From DATLGB01 sp963724135 (GTDB taxonomy: Bacteria > Actinomycetota > Thermoleophilia > Solirubrobacterales > Solirubrobacteraceae), in NCBI GenBank assembly GCA_963724135.1, contig CAVRTA010000005.1, positions 186,001-250,000 of the forward strand: a DNA stretch of 64,000 bases. The letters are read 5' to 3'. Below are positions 27,464-36,322 of the stretch, one piece after another. Positions within the stretch are counted from its first letter, which is position 1. Every line of letters starts with the position of its first letter. Below the pieces are notes generated by a model. It saw only the letters and a list, made by a program, of their open reading frames with translations. It was not told the DNA's origin and did no database searches. The translations under genes and the position numbers were made by a program.

Positions 27464-27821
27464 ATGCGCCGCGCCGTCTCCCTGATCACCCTCGCTCTCG
27501 CTGCTCGTCTGCGCCTCCGTCGCGCTGGCCAAGACGACGAAGCGCCTCACGGCCACCGAGGACGGCCGGCTGGCCTTCTCGAAGTCGTCCATCACCGCAC
27601 CCCGCGGCAGGGTCACGCTGAAGATGCGCAACCCGAGCTCCAACCACCTCGAGCACTCGATCGACCTCCGCGGCAACGGCGTCTCCAAACAGGGCAAGGT
27701 CGTCGAGCCGGGCGGCACGTCCAGGGTGACCGCGAGGCTGGCGAAGGGCACCTACACCTTCTATTGCCGCCTCAAGGGCCACGAGAAGGAGGGCATGAAG
27801 GGGACCCTGCGGGTGAACTAG
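27464..27821 (+). CDS. Secreted cupredoxin-like protein, frameshifted
   Basis: About 118 residues. A signal peptide (MRRAVSLITLAL, then VCASVALAK) is broken by one extra base near 27505. The mature domain has strands LAFSKSSITAPRGRVTL and SNHLEHSIDLRG, and the copper-site order His, then Cys-x5-His-x4-Met in FYCRLKGHEKEGM. This is the plastocyanin/amicyanin-type arrangement for a type 1 copper centre in an extracytoplasmic electron carrier. It converges with dut, overlapping 4 bases. Confidence 0.8.
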
Positions 27822-28259
27822 CGGCCGGTGGAGCCGAAGCCGCCGTCGGCGCGGGCGGTCTCGGCCAGCGCCGCGACCTCGACGACCTCGAGGGCGGCGA
27901 CGGCGGCGACGACCAGCTGGGCGATGCGGTCGCCGGCCGCGACCTCGAACTCGGCCGTCGCGGTCCGTGTTGAGCAGCAGCACCTTGACCTCGCCGCGGT
28001 AGCCGGCGTCGATCAGCCCGGGGGCGTTGACCAGCGCGATGCCGTGGCGCGCGGCGAGGCCCGAGCGCGGGACGACCCAGCCGGCGTGCCCCTCGGGCAG
28101 CTCGATGGCGATCCCCGTGCGCACCATCGCCCGCTCTCCGGGCCCCAGCACGAGGTCCTCGAGCGCGCACAGGTCATAGCCGGCGTCGCCGGGGTGCGCG
28201 CGGGCGCGGCAGCACCGCCGCGGGGTCCAGGCGGCGGACCCTAAGCCGGGTGTGGCCAT
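27818..28259 (-). CDS. dut: dUTP diphosphatase, frameshifted
   Basis: About 146 residues. Four of the five trimeric dUTPase motifs are clear: HPGDAGYDL, VVPRSGLAARHG, NAPGLIDAGYRGEVKV and the C-terminal GGFGSTGR; GDRIAQLVV is the fourth. It hydrolyses dUTP to dUMP, keeping uracil out of DNA. At least two single-base shifts occur (near 27965 and 28205). The exact start is uncertain because the N-terminal frame is broken; the ATG at 28259 is taken, inside the end of hflX. Confidence 0.85.
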
Positions 28260-29517
28260 TGACGCGAGTAGCGCTCGAAGCGCGCCGCCACCGGGCGCGG
28301 CAGGCGGACGGCGACGCGCACGCCCGTCGGGCGTGTCCTCGCGCTCGAGGTCGCCGGCGAGCTCGTGCAGCTCGCTCAGCGTCCCGCCCTCGCCGAACGG
28401 GCACCAGCAGGTCGACGTCGACCAGCGATGCGCTCGAAGTCGGCCGCGATCCGCTCGCTCAGCTCGTCCAGCCCCTCGCCGGTGAGGGCGGAGACGAGCA
28501 CGCCCTCGGGGTGGCGGAAGCGCACCGCGTCACGGTCACCGACCGCGTCGGCCTTGTTGAGCACGAGCAGCCGGCGCTGCTCGGAGGCGCCGATCTCCTC
28601 GAGCACGTCGTCGACCGCGCGCAGCATGGCGTCAAGCTCCTCCTCGGGCGCGCGACGCGTCGACGACGTGCAGGACCAGGTCGGCGCGGATGGTCTCCTC
28701 GAGCGTGGCGGCGAATGCCTCCACGAGGTCGTGGGGCAGCTTGCGGATGAAGCCGACCGTGTCCGTCACCAGGTACGGGCGGCCTTCGATGCGCGTGGTG
28801 CGCGTCGTCGGGTCGAGCGTGTGGAAGAGCCGGTCGCGGACGGAGACCTCGCTTGCCCGTGAGCGCGTTGAGCAGGGTCGACTTGCCCGCGTTGGTGTAG
28901 CCCGCGAGCGCGATCGTCGGCAGGTGCGCGCGCTCGCGCTCGGCGCGCTGGGTGGCGCGCGTGGCCTTGACCTCCTCGAGGCGGCGGCGCAGCGCGGAGA
29001 TGCGGTCGCGCGCCAGGCGGCGGTCGGTCTCGATCTGCGACTCGCCCGGGCCGCGGGTGCCGATGCCGCCGACGCCGCGCCCCGCGCCGAGACGCTCGAG
29101 GTGCGTCCACAGCCCGCGCATGCGGGCCATGTTGTATTCGAGCTGGGCGAGCTCGACCTGGAGCTTGCCCTCGGCCGTGTGGGCGTGCCCGGCGAAGATG
29201 TCGAGGATCACGGCGGTGCGGTCGAGCACGGGAACGTCGAGCTCGGCCTCGAGGTTGCGCTGCTGGCGCGGCGTGAGCTCGTCGTCGGCGACGGCGAGGT
29301 TGGCGTCCGCGGCCTTGATCGCGGCCTTGAGGTCGGCCACCTTGCCCGGCCCGAGGTAGACGTTCGGGTGCGGCTGGTCGCGGCGCTGGACGATCTCGCC
29401 GACGGTGGCGACGCCCGCGGTGCGCAGCAGCTCGGTGAGCTCGGACAGGTCGGCGCCGTCCTCGTTCGCGCCGAACGCGTACGCGCGCTGTCTGGCCCGG
29501 CCCTGTGGCTGCTCCAT
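28241..29517 (-). CDS. hflX: GTPase HflX, frameshifted
   Basis: About 423 residues. The N-terminal HflX domain has HPNVYLGPGKVADLK, DDELTPRQQRNLE and the family signature GRGVGGIGTRGPGESQIETD. The GTPase domain has GYTNAGKSTLLNALTG (G1), DTVGFIRKLPHDLVEAF (G3) and LVLNKADAVGD (G4). HflX rescues stalled ribosomes by splitting them. Frameshifts lie near 28853, 28650 and between 28265 and 28440. It runs into dut on the same strand. TAAACT lies 10 bases before the ATG. Confidence 0.92.
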
Positions 29518-29527
29518 CTGGGAGACC

Positions 29528-29533
29528 AGTTTA
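29528..29533 (-). promoter_or_regulatory. -10 box of hflX (TAAACT)
   Basis: TAAACT on the minus strand ends 10 bases before the hflX ATG in the 18-base gap after the DUF429 gene, predicting a leader of only a few bases. Confidence 0.4.
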
Positions 29534-29535
29534 GG

Positions 29536-30336
29536 TCAGCCGACCAGTGCCGCCCGCGAGGGGGGCGGCAGCTTGTCGTAGCGCGGCAGCAGCTCGTTCG
29601 ACGGCAGCACGATGACGCCCTCCTCGGGGTCGCCGACCCACGTCCCGAGGCCGGCCGACAGGCCGTAGGCGGCGTACGCCGCGGCGCAGGCGTCGAGCTC
29701 GTCCAGCGTGCGGTGCCAGAGCCCGCCGTCCTCGTCGACGACGCCCTGCTGCTTGAGCGCGGCGATGCGCTGCTGCAGCCCCCACGGCGTGCGCTTCGGC
29801 GACGGGCGGTGGCCGAGCAGAGAGCAGAAGATCGCGTCCGGATAGGTCTCGAACAGGCGCCCCTGGCTCAGCGCCGCGTCGCCGACCGGGCCCTCGTAGG
29901 TCGGCGTCGCCCGTGGCATGTAGCGGCCGAGCGGCTCGAGCGCGCGGAAGAGCTGGAAGCCGACGTACATCCACGCCTCCCACGCCGTCTGCGGCTGGCC
30001 CTGCTTGGGGACCGGGTACAGCGGCAGCCCGCGGCGGAACAGCAGCGCGTCGCAGACCCGCATGCGCTCGTAGCGGCCCTCGGGGACGCCGATCGCGTCG
30101 CGCACCGGCGGAGCCGGGCGCGAGCAGGTCCTTGCGGTGCCCGGAGGGCGCGTCCACGCCGACGACCGCCTCGCCGCGGCCGAAGCCCTCGACCGTGCGC
30201 GCGACCTGCTCGACGCCGTGCCCGGCGCGTAGAAGGTCGCCACCAGCTCCAGCCCGTCGGCGCTGCGGCGCTCGTGCAGCGTCACGAGCTGCTGGTTGCC
30301 CGGTCGGGCGGAGACGTCGACGCCGCAGTAGCGCAA
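29536..30336 (-). CDS. DUF429 protein (RNase H-like fold), frameshifted
   Basis: About 267 residues. The start RYCGVDVSARPGNQQLV gives the first strand with Asp of an RNase H-like nuclease, and VVGVDAPSGHRKDLL gives the second. RVCDALLFRRGLPLYPVPKQG, ETYPDAIFCSLLGHRP and the C-terminal DELDACAAAYAAYGL are typical of DUF429. Its function is unproven. Two frameshifts lie near 30235 and 30108. The start is TTG; TATCTT is 9 bases upstream, divergent from the dapE-like gene. Confidence 0.75.
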   Translation of the reverse strand: MRYCGVDVSARPGNQQLVTLHERRSADGLELVATFYAPGTASSRSRARSRASAAARRSSAWTRPPGTARTCSRPAPPVRDAIGVPEGRYERMRVCDALLFRRGLPLYPVPKQGQPQTAWEAWMYVGFQLFRALEPLGRYMPRATPTYEGPVGDAALSQGRLFETYPDAIFCSLLGHRPSPKRTPWGLQQRIAALKQQGVVDEDGGLWHRTLDELDACAAAYAAYGLSAGLGTWVGDPEEGVIVLPSNELLPRYDKLPPPSRAALVG

Positions 30337-30345
30337 GGGCGCCGG

Positions 30346-30355
30346 AAGATAGCCT
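30346..30355. promoter_or_regulatory. Two-way -10 element (DUF429 / dapE)
   Basis: AAGATAGCCT holds TAGCCT on the plus strand (8 bases before ATG 30364) and TATCTT on the minus strand (9 bases before TTG 30336), sharing the central TA. Confidence 0.55.
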
Positions 30356-30363
30356 CCGCCCCC

Positions 30364-31409
30364 ATGGACGACGCGGCTCTGGCTGAACGGCTCGCCGCGC
30401 GCACCCTGGAGCTCGTCGACATCCCGTCCGAATCGCGCTCGGAGGGTGCGCTGGCCGACCACGTCGCGCGGCTGCTGCGCTGCGGATGTGCAGCGACCTC
30501 GGCGACGACTGCCTGCTCGCGCGGCTCGCGGCGGGCGCCGCGCGTGCTGCTCGCCGGCCACCTCGACACCGTCCCGGCGCAGGGCAACCTGCCCGGCCGC
30601 CGCGACGGCGGGGCGGTCCACGGCCTCGGCGCATCGGACATGAAGGCCGGGCTGGCGGTGGCCGATCGAGCTGGTGCTGGCCGGCGTGGCCGTGGCGGCG
30701 CTGTTCTTCCCCCGCGAGGAGCTGCCGTTCCGCGACACGGCGCTGAGCGCCGCTGCTCGAGCGTGAGCCCGCGACACGCGACTTCGACGCTCGCCGATCG
30801 TGATGGAGCCGACCGACTGCACGCTGCAGGCGGGCTGCCTGGGCAACATCAACGCGCGCTGGACGTTCTCCGGCGTCGCGGGGCACTCGGCGCGACCGTG
30901 GCTGGCCGACAACGCGATCGAGCGCGCCGCGGCCGGGATCGCCGCGCTGGCCGCGCAGCCCGCCGAAGCCGGTCGTCTTCGACGGCCTCGAGTTCGTCGA
31001 GGTCGCGTCGGTGACGAAGATCGACGGCGGCGTGGCGGGCAACGTCGTCCCCGACCGGGTCGAGTGCTGGCTGAACTTCCGCTACGCGCCGGGGCGGACG
31101 CCCGCCGACGGCGAGGCGCGCCTCGCCGAGCTGTGCGCGGGCCACGGCGAGATCGAGGTCACCGGCCAACGCGCCGTCGGGCACCGTTCACGTCGAGCAC
31201 CCGAGCCGTGCAGCGGCTGATCGCGACCGGGTCGCTCGCGGTCGCGCCCAAGCAGGCGTGGACGCCGGTGGCCGAGCTGACGGCGGCGGGCATGCCGGCC
31301 GTCAACTTCGGGCCGGGCGTGCCCGCCCAGGCGCACCGGCGCGACGAGCACGTCCCGGTCGCCAACCTGCGTGCGCGCCTACCGGGTGCTCGAGGCATGG
31401 CTCGGCTGA
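30364..31409 (+). CDS. dapE: Succinyl-diaminopimelate desuccinylase (M20 peptidase), frameshifted
   Basis: About 345 residues. ELVDIPSESRSEGALADHVA starts the M20 catalytic domain; AGHLDTVPAQGNLPG has the first zinc His and Asp, HGLGASDMKAGLAV the bridging Asp, and FFPREELPF the catalytic Glu pair. MEPTDCTLQAGCLGNINA and RWTFSGVAGHSARPW lead into the lid domain. It removes succinate to give LL-diaminopimelate. Eight or more single-base shifts occur between 30480 and 31380. It overlaps dapC, which supports this M20 assignment. Confidence 0.85.
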
Positions 31410-32516
31410 GCCCCGTCCTCACCGGCCTGCCGGCCTACCCGTTCGCGCGCCTGCGCGCGACCGTCGACGCCCTGCGCGCGCGCGGCGTCGAGATCCTCGA
31501 CTTCGGGATGGGCGAGCCGCGCGAGGAGACGCCGGCCTTCATCCGCGAGGCGCTCGCCGCCGACCCCGTAGCTCCCTATCCGGCGACGGGTGGCCTGCCC
31601 GAGCTGCGCGAGGCGATCGCCCGCTGGCTCGAGCGCCGGTTCGGCGTGGAGGTCGAGGCGGTGATCCCCACACTGGGCACCAAGGAGGTCATCTTCTCCA
31701 TGGCGCCGGTGCTCGACGGGGCGGTGGCGGTGCCCTCGCCGGCCTATCCGGTCTACGCGCGCGGTGCTCTGTTCGCCGGGCGAGAGGTGCTCGAGGTGCC
31801 GTTGCTGGCCGAGCACGGCTTCCTGCCCGACCTCGACGCGGTGCCGTGGGACCGCATCGGCCTGCTGTGGCTGAACTACCCGAACAACCCGACCGCGGCG
31901 GTCGCACCGCTGTCCTTCTACGAGCGGGCCGCCGCGCTGGCCCGCGAGCACGACTTCGTGGTCTGCTCGGACGAGGCGTACAGCGAGATCTACTTCGGCC
32001 GACGAGCCGCCCGCCATCGATCCTGCAGGTCGGCAGACCTCACCAACGTGCTGGCGCTCAACACGCTGTCCAAGCGCTCGGCGATGCCGGGCTACCGGTC
32101 GGGCTTCGCCGCGGGCGACCCCGCGCTGGTCGCCGCGCTGGCCCGCTTCCGCCCCAACACGGGCACCGTGCCGCAGGAGTTCGTCCAGCGCGTGTCCGTA
32201 CTGGCCTGGAGCGACGAGGCCCACGTCGCAGCGATGCGCGACGATCTACCGCGCCAAGCGCGACGTGCTGCTGCCGGCATGCGCCGCCGCGGGACTCGAG
32301 CACGTCGGCGGCGACGCGACGATGTTCCTGTGGCTGCGCGACCCCGGCGGTGTCGCGGAGCGGCTGCTCGAGCGCGGCGTCGTGCTCGCGCCCGGCGACT
32401 TCTTCGGGGACGCCGGCCGCGGCTACGCCCGGCTGGCGCTGGTCCCGCCGCTGGCGGTCTGCGAGCGCGCTGCCTCAGTCATTGGCATGGAGCGCGGCGT
32501 TGAGACCGCCCCATGA
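31397..32516 (+). CDS. dapC: Succinyldiaminopimelate transaminase DapC, frameshifted
   Basis: About 370 residues, fold-type I aminotransferase. LDFGMGEPREETPAFI and YPATGGLPELREAIARWLERRFGV are the N-terminal part; LWLNYPNNPTAAV has the PLP-ring Asn; VVCSDEAYSEIYFG has the PLP Asp and Tyr; NTLSKRSAMPGYRSGF has the Schiff-base Lys and phosphate Arg. Single extra bases near 32003, 32024 and 32037 restore frame together, and one more lies near 32243. It converges with dapD with a 42-base overlap. Confidence 0.9.
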
Positions 32517-33317
32517 CCCGGTGCGCGGCACCGCCTCGAGCCGCCCGCTGACGCTGTGGCGGCGGAACAGCAGGTCGTCCCGTCCTGACAGCGCGCGCGC
32601 CTTGACCGCCTCTCCGTCGGGCAGGGTGACGATCGAGCCCGCGGTCACGTAGCAGCCGGCCTCGACCACGCAGTTGTCGCCGAGCGAGATCCCGAGCCCC
32701 GAGTTGGCGCCCAGCAGGCACCCCTCGCCGATGCTGATCACGGTCGTACCGCCGCCCGACAGCGTCCCCATGATCGAAGCGCCGCCGCCGATGTCGGAGC
32801 CGTCGCCGACGACCACGCCGGCGCTGATGCGCCCCTCCACCATCGACTCGCCGAGCGTGCCTGCGTTGTAGTTGACGAAGCCCTCGTGCATCACCGTCGT
32901 TCCCGGCGCCAGGTGGGCGCCGAGCCGGACGCGGCCGGCGTCGGCGATGCGCACCCCCGGCGGCGTGACGTAGTCGGTCAGGCGCGGGAACTTGTCGAGG
33001 CCGTGGACGTCGAGGTACCGGCGCGCGCGCTCGGTCTCGAGCTCGACCGGGTCGTAGGGGCCGTCGTCGGTCCAGACGTTGTTCGGCAGGACGCCGAAGA
33101 TGCCGTCGAGGTTGACCGCGTGCGGCCTGACCCGCGTCCAGCTCAGCAGATGCAGCCGCAGGTAGGCGTCGGGGACGTCGCTGGGCGGAGCCCCGGGGTC
33201 GATCTCCACCTCGACCACGCGCCGCCGGCCGGCGTCGGACAGCGCGACGTCGGTGGCCGGAAACCAGGCGTCGAGGATGCGATCGCCGCTGAAGGTCGCG
33301 AGCCCGGTGGCTCTCAT
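32475..33317 (-). CDS. dapD: Tetrahydrodipicolinate N-succinyltransferase DapD
   Basis: 280 residues. NLDGIFGVLPNNVWTDDGPY and FPRLTDYVTPPGVRIAD are features of the actinobacterial DapD branch. The left-handed beta-helix of hexapeptide repeats spans residues about 125-245 (ISAGVVVGDGSDIGGGASIMG, ISIGEGCLLGANSGLGI). It uses succinyl-CoA to open and acylate tetrahydrodipicolinate, the step before DapC. The ATG at 33317 has TAGCGT 7 bases upstream, so a leaderless mRNA is likely. Confidence 0.93.
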   Translation of the reverse strand: MRATGLATFSGDRILDAWFPATDVALSDAGRRRVVEVEIDPGAPPSDVPDAYLRLHLLSWTRVRPHAVNLDGIFGVLPNNVWTDDGPYDPVELETERARRYLDVHGLDKFPRLTDYVTPPGVRIADAGRVRLGAHLAPGTTVMHEGFVNYNAGTLGESMVEGRISAGVVVGDGSDIGGGASIMGTLSGGGTTVISIGEGCLLGANSGLGISLGDNCVVEAGCYVTAGSIVTLPDGEAVKARALSGRDDLLFRRHSVSGRLEAVPRTGSWGGLNAALHAND

Positions 33318-33324
33318 GGAGCGC

Positions 33325-33330
33325 ACGCTA
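33325..33330 (-). promoter_or_regulatory. -10 box of dapD (TAGCGT)
   Basis: TAGCGT on the minus strand lies 7 bases before the dapD ATG and just after the stop of the nuclease gene. Confidence 0.45.
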
Positions 33331-33332
33331 GC

Positions 33333-34601
33333 TCAGCAGCGGCGATCGCCCCAGGCCGCGCAGGCCGTGAGCTGATCGTCGAGCGTGCGCAGCTCCACCA
33401 CGCCGCCGCCGTCCGGGTAGCCCTGGAACCCGCTCGGCGGCTCGATGAGGGTGAAGCTGCCGCGCAGGGCGTCGTTGCCGGGCTCGAACACCTGCCCGAA
33501 GACGTAGCTGCCAGGGGTGTCGCGGCTGCGCAGCTTGAACACGTGATCGCCGAGGTCGACCGGCACGAGCGAGGTGTTGGCGATCACCATCGCCTCGGGG
33601 GAGCTGGCGCGAGCGACGATCCGGATCTTGCCCTGCAGCGGGTCGGCGCAGCCGAGCCGGCAGGGATACAGAAACGACGCGCGCAGGCCGCCCTTGGGGT
33701 CGAACAGGTAGGCGCCGTCGCCGATGCCCGTGTGGTCGTAGGAGACGTTCTCGAACGCGCTCGACTGCTGGCACCAGAACCTGCGCGCCGGCGTCTCGGT
33801 CCCGCAGCCGATGTGCACCCGCACGCTGCCCTGCGCTGCGAGCACGGTGCCGTCCGCGAAGCGGTAGCCGGGTGTGCCGTTCTTCTTGCCCTGCCACCAG
33901 TTCAGCCAGGAGTCGCGCACCCACCAGCCGCCGAGATCCACCGGAGCCGCGCCGAGGTTGCGCACCACGATGTACTCGCCGTTGAGGTTCTGCTCGTCCG
34001 AGCCGTCGGCGTCCCAGTTGGCGACGACCTGGAGCCGCGCGTCCTGCTGCGGCCCGCCGCAGGCGTTCGGGTCCCACAGATTGCGGCGGGCGGCGCGCGC
34101 GTGCGCGGCGACGAGCTGGTAGTCGCCGTTGTGCGCCCACTCGTCGGCGTTGCTCAGGAACAGCCCGTAGCCGTCCTCGAGCTGGCGCCGCGCGAGGTCT
34201 GTGCTCTTGACCCAGACCGAGCGCCTGATGCGCCGCCCGCTGCGACTGGACTGCTTCTGCGCGGCGAGCTGGACACGCCAGCGATTGGCCTTGATGATCC
34301 GCTCGATGCTGTTCGCGGCCGCGACCGCCATGCAGTCGCCGCGGCGCTTGCGGGCCGTGTGCGAGTAGCGGCGCATCTCCATCGCGTTGACGCCGATCAG
34401 GCGCACGTCGACCTTCTTCTTCTTGCCCTTGAGCTTGACCCGCAGCGTGTCCCCGTCGGCCACCAGCTTGACCTTGGCCTTCCACCACAGGCACGGGGGC
34501 GCGGCCGTGTCGCCGGGGATGCAGGGTGCGGTGCGCGCCGCCTGCGCGGTCGCCGGAGCGAAGGCGACCAGCGCCAGGGTCGCGAGCCAGCACCTGGTCA
34601 T
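33333..34601 (-). CDS. Secreted thermonuclease-like protein with lamin-tail domains
   Basis: 422 residues. A signal peptide ends ATAQAARTA. Residues 40-170 are a staphylococcal-nuclease-like domain: LVADGDTLRV (Asp, Thr) and VDVRLIGVNAMEMRR (Arg, Glu). Residues about 190-295 form one lamin-tail domain (NLNGEYIVVRNLGAAPVDLG, WWVRDSWLN) and 300-410 a second, weaker one (MVIANTSLVPVDLGDHVFKL). Lamin-tail domains often tether exported nucleases. Action on extracellular DNA or RNA is inferred. The ATG is 2 bases after the dapF stop. Confidence 0.8.
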   Translation of the reverse strand: MTRCWLATLALVAFAPATAQAARTAPCIPGDTAAPPCLWWKAKVKLVADGDTLRVKLKGKKKKVDVRLIGVNAMEMRRYSHTARKRRGDCMAVAAANSIERIIKANRWRVQLAAQKQSSRSGRRIRRSVWVKSTDLARRQLEDGYGLFLSNADEWAHNGDYQLVAAHARAARRNLWDPNACGGPQQDARLQVVANWDADGSDEQNLNGEYIVVRNLGAAPVDLGGWWVRDSWLNWWQGKKNGTPGYRFADGTVLAAQGSVRVHIGCGTETPARRFWCQQSSAFENVSYDHTGIGDGAYLFDPKGGLRASFLYPCRLGCADPLQGKIRIVARASSPEAMVIANTSLVPVDLGDHVFKLRSRDTPGSYVFGQVFEPGNDALRGSFTLIEPPSGFQGYPDGGGVVELRTLDDQLTACAAWGDRRC

Positions 34602-34602
34602 C

Positions 34603-35415
34603 TCAGCTCAGTATCGGCGGCGGCTGGCCGCCGGTCAACCGGGCCGCGAGATCCTGGCTGAGCTCCGCGGTGTAGATCGGCCTGGCCCAGCCGGTGAGAT
34701 CGACGTGCAGGTCCTCGGTGACGTCGACCACGAGCTCGCCGCCGTCCAGCTCGACCGTGACCGGCGAGTCGCCGCCAAGCAGCACGTGGCCGATCGCGGC
34801 GCCAGAGGCGCCGGTGCCCGAGCTGAGAGTCTCCCCCACGCCGCGCTCGAAGATCCGCGCCCGGATGCGGTCCGGGGCGAGCTCGGCCCAGAACGAGACG
34901 TTGGTGCGCCCGGGGAAGCGGGGATCGGTCTCGATCGGCGGGCCGATCCGCTGCAGGTCCAGGCTCCCGAGCTCGTCGGGCGCGGAGATGCGGATCGCGC
35001 ACTGCGGGTTGCCGATCGTCAGCGCCTGGTAGCGCAAGCCGCCGATCTCGCCGGTGTCGCCGAGCGTCGCGCGGCCCATGTCGACGCGGCAGGTGTCGGG
35101 CCCGGTGATCGTCGGCCGGATCTCGCCCGCCAGGGTCTGGATCGAGAACGTGTCCGCGTCGGTCCAGTGGCGGCGCAGGTAGAGGACCGCGATCCGCGCG
35201 CCGTTGCCCGACAGCTCGGCCTCCGAGCCGTCGGGGTTGAAGATGCGCAGGCCGGCGACGAAGCCGCGCTCGGTCGCAGGCGCAAGACCCAGCACTCCGT
35301 CCGCGCCGGGGCCGAAGTGCGGGTCGCACAGCAGCCGGACCTCGTCCGGCGTGAACGCGTCCCGCTCGAAGACGAGGTAGTCGTTGCCCAGCGCCTGCCA
35401 CTTCTCGAACCGCAC
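34603..35415 (-). CDS. dapF: Diaminopimelate epimerase-like protein lacking catalytic cysteines
   Basis: 270 residues with clear DapF overall sequence: KWQALGNDYLVFE, FGPGADGVLGL, RIFNPDGSEAELSGNGARI, GRTNVSFW, RARIFERGVGETLSSGTGASGAA. In ordinary DapF the two acid/base cysteines sit after GNGxR and before GTG. Here they are Ile and Ser. So the fold is DapF, but the usual two-cysteine mechanism is not possible. It sits among dapE, dapC, dapD and miaA, which argues for a diaminopimelate role. It follows miaA by 4 bases. Confidence 0.85.
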   Translation of the reverse strand: MRFEKWQALGNDYLVFERDAFTPDEVRLLCDPHFGPGADGVLGLAPATERGFVAGLRIFNPDGSEAELSGNGARIAVLYLRRHWTDADTFSIQTLAGEIRPTITGPDTCRVDMGRATLGDTGEIGGLRYQALTIGNPQCAIRISAPDELGSLDLQRIGPPIETDPRFPGRTNVSFWAELAPDRIRARIFERGVGETLSSGTGASGAAIGHVLLGGDSPVTVELDGGELVVDVTEDLHVDLTGWARPIYTAELSQDLAARLTGGQPPPILS

Positions 35416-35419
35416 GGGC

Positions 35420-36304
35420 TCAGATTCTCCCCGCTACCTCGGCGGCGGCGTCGCCCGGGTCGCGGCCGGTGAGGTCGATCCGCTCCACGCCCCCGAGCTT
35501 GCGCAGCCAGGTCAGCTGGCGGCGGGCGTAGCGCCGCGTCGCCCGCTTCATGGCCTCGATGTCGCCGGCGAGGAGGTGCTCGAACCCGAGCGCCCGGCGG
35601 GCTGTGGCGGAGGCGCCGGCGGCGTCGGCGCGGAGGACCTCGGCGACGGCGCCCGCGGCGACCATGGCGTCCACGCGCGCGTCGATGCGCGCGTACAGCT
35701 CGTCCCGGTCCATGGTCAGCGCGAACAGCGCGGTCGGGTGGCGGGTCGCGGTCGTCCACAGCTGGTCGCCGCCGGGCGGCTGGTGGCCGGCGTCGATGAG
35801 CTCGAGGGCGCGCGTGATGCGGATGCCGTCGGTGGCCGCGATGCGCGCCGCCGCCTCGGGTGCGCGACCGGCGAGCTCCGCGTGCAGCGACTCGGGCCCG
35901 CGGATGCTCAGCGCCCGGCTCCAGCGCGCGCGCAGCATGGGGTCCGGGGGCGGGCGCAGGTCGAGATCGGCGAGCGCGGCGCGCAGATACAGGCCGGTGC
36001 CGCCCACGACGATCGGGCGGCGGCCGCGCTCGAGCGCGGCGTCGATCTCCGCATGGGCGAGCGCGGCGTAGCGGCCGGCGCTGAAGGTCTCGGTCACCGC
36101 GACGGTGCCGAGCAGCCGGTGCTCGAGCAGCGCGCGCTCGGCCGGGGAGGCGGCGCCGGTGAGGGTCTCGAGGCCGCGATAGAGCTGGAGCGCGTCGGCG
36201 CTGATGGCGACGGGGTCCTCGCCGCGCTCGCGCAGGCGTTCGGCAAGGGCGATCGCGACCGCCGTCTTCCCCACGCCGGTCGGGCCGAAGAGCGCGACGA
36301 CCAT
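35420..36304 (-). CDS. miaA: tRNA dimethylallyltransferase MiaA
   Basis: 294 residues. The P-loop is ALFGPTGVGKTAVAIALAERL at residues 4-24, ISADALQLYRGLETLTG is the substrate Asp region, and VVGGTGLYLRAALADL follows. RRALGFEHLLAGDIEAMKRATRRYARRQLTWLR is the C-terminal tRNA-binding part. MiaA adds an isopentenyl group to A37 of tRNAs reading UNN codons; miaB, which thiolates this base, lies 5 kb away. It heads a miaA-dapF-nuclease operon. Confidence 0.95.
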   Translation of the reverse strand: MVVALFGPTGVGKTAVAIALAERLRERGEDPVAISADALQLYRGLETLTGAASPAERALLEHRLLGTVAVTETFSAGRYAALAHAEIDAALERGRRPIVVGGTGLYLRAALADLDLRPPPDPMLRARWSRALSIRGPESLHAELAGRAPEAAARIAATDGIRITRALELIDAGHQPPGGDQLWTTATRHPTALFALTMDRDELYARIDARVDAMVAAGAVAEVLRADAAGASATARRALGFEHLLAGDIEAMKRATRRYARRQLTWLRKLGGVERIDLTGRDPGDAAAEVAGRI

Positions 36305-36310
36305 CGCGAA

Positions 36311-36316
36311 TAGTCT
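36311..36316 (+). promoter_or_regulatory. -10 box TAGTCT before a small ORF
   Basis: TAGTCT lies 6 bases before ATG 36323. The starts of miaA (minus) and this ORF (plus) are only 18 bases apart. Confidence 0.4.
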
Positions 36317-36322
36317 CACACC

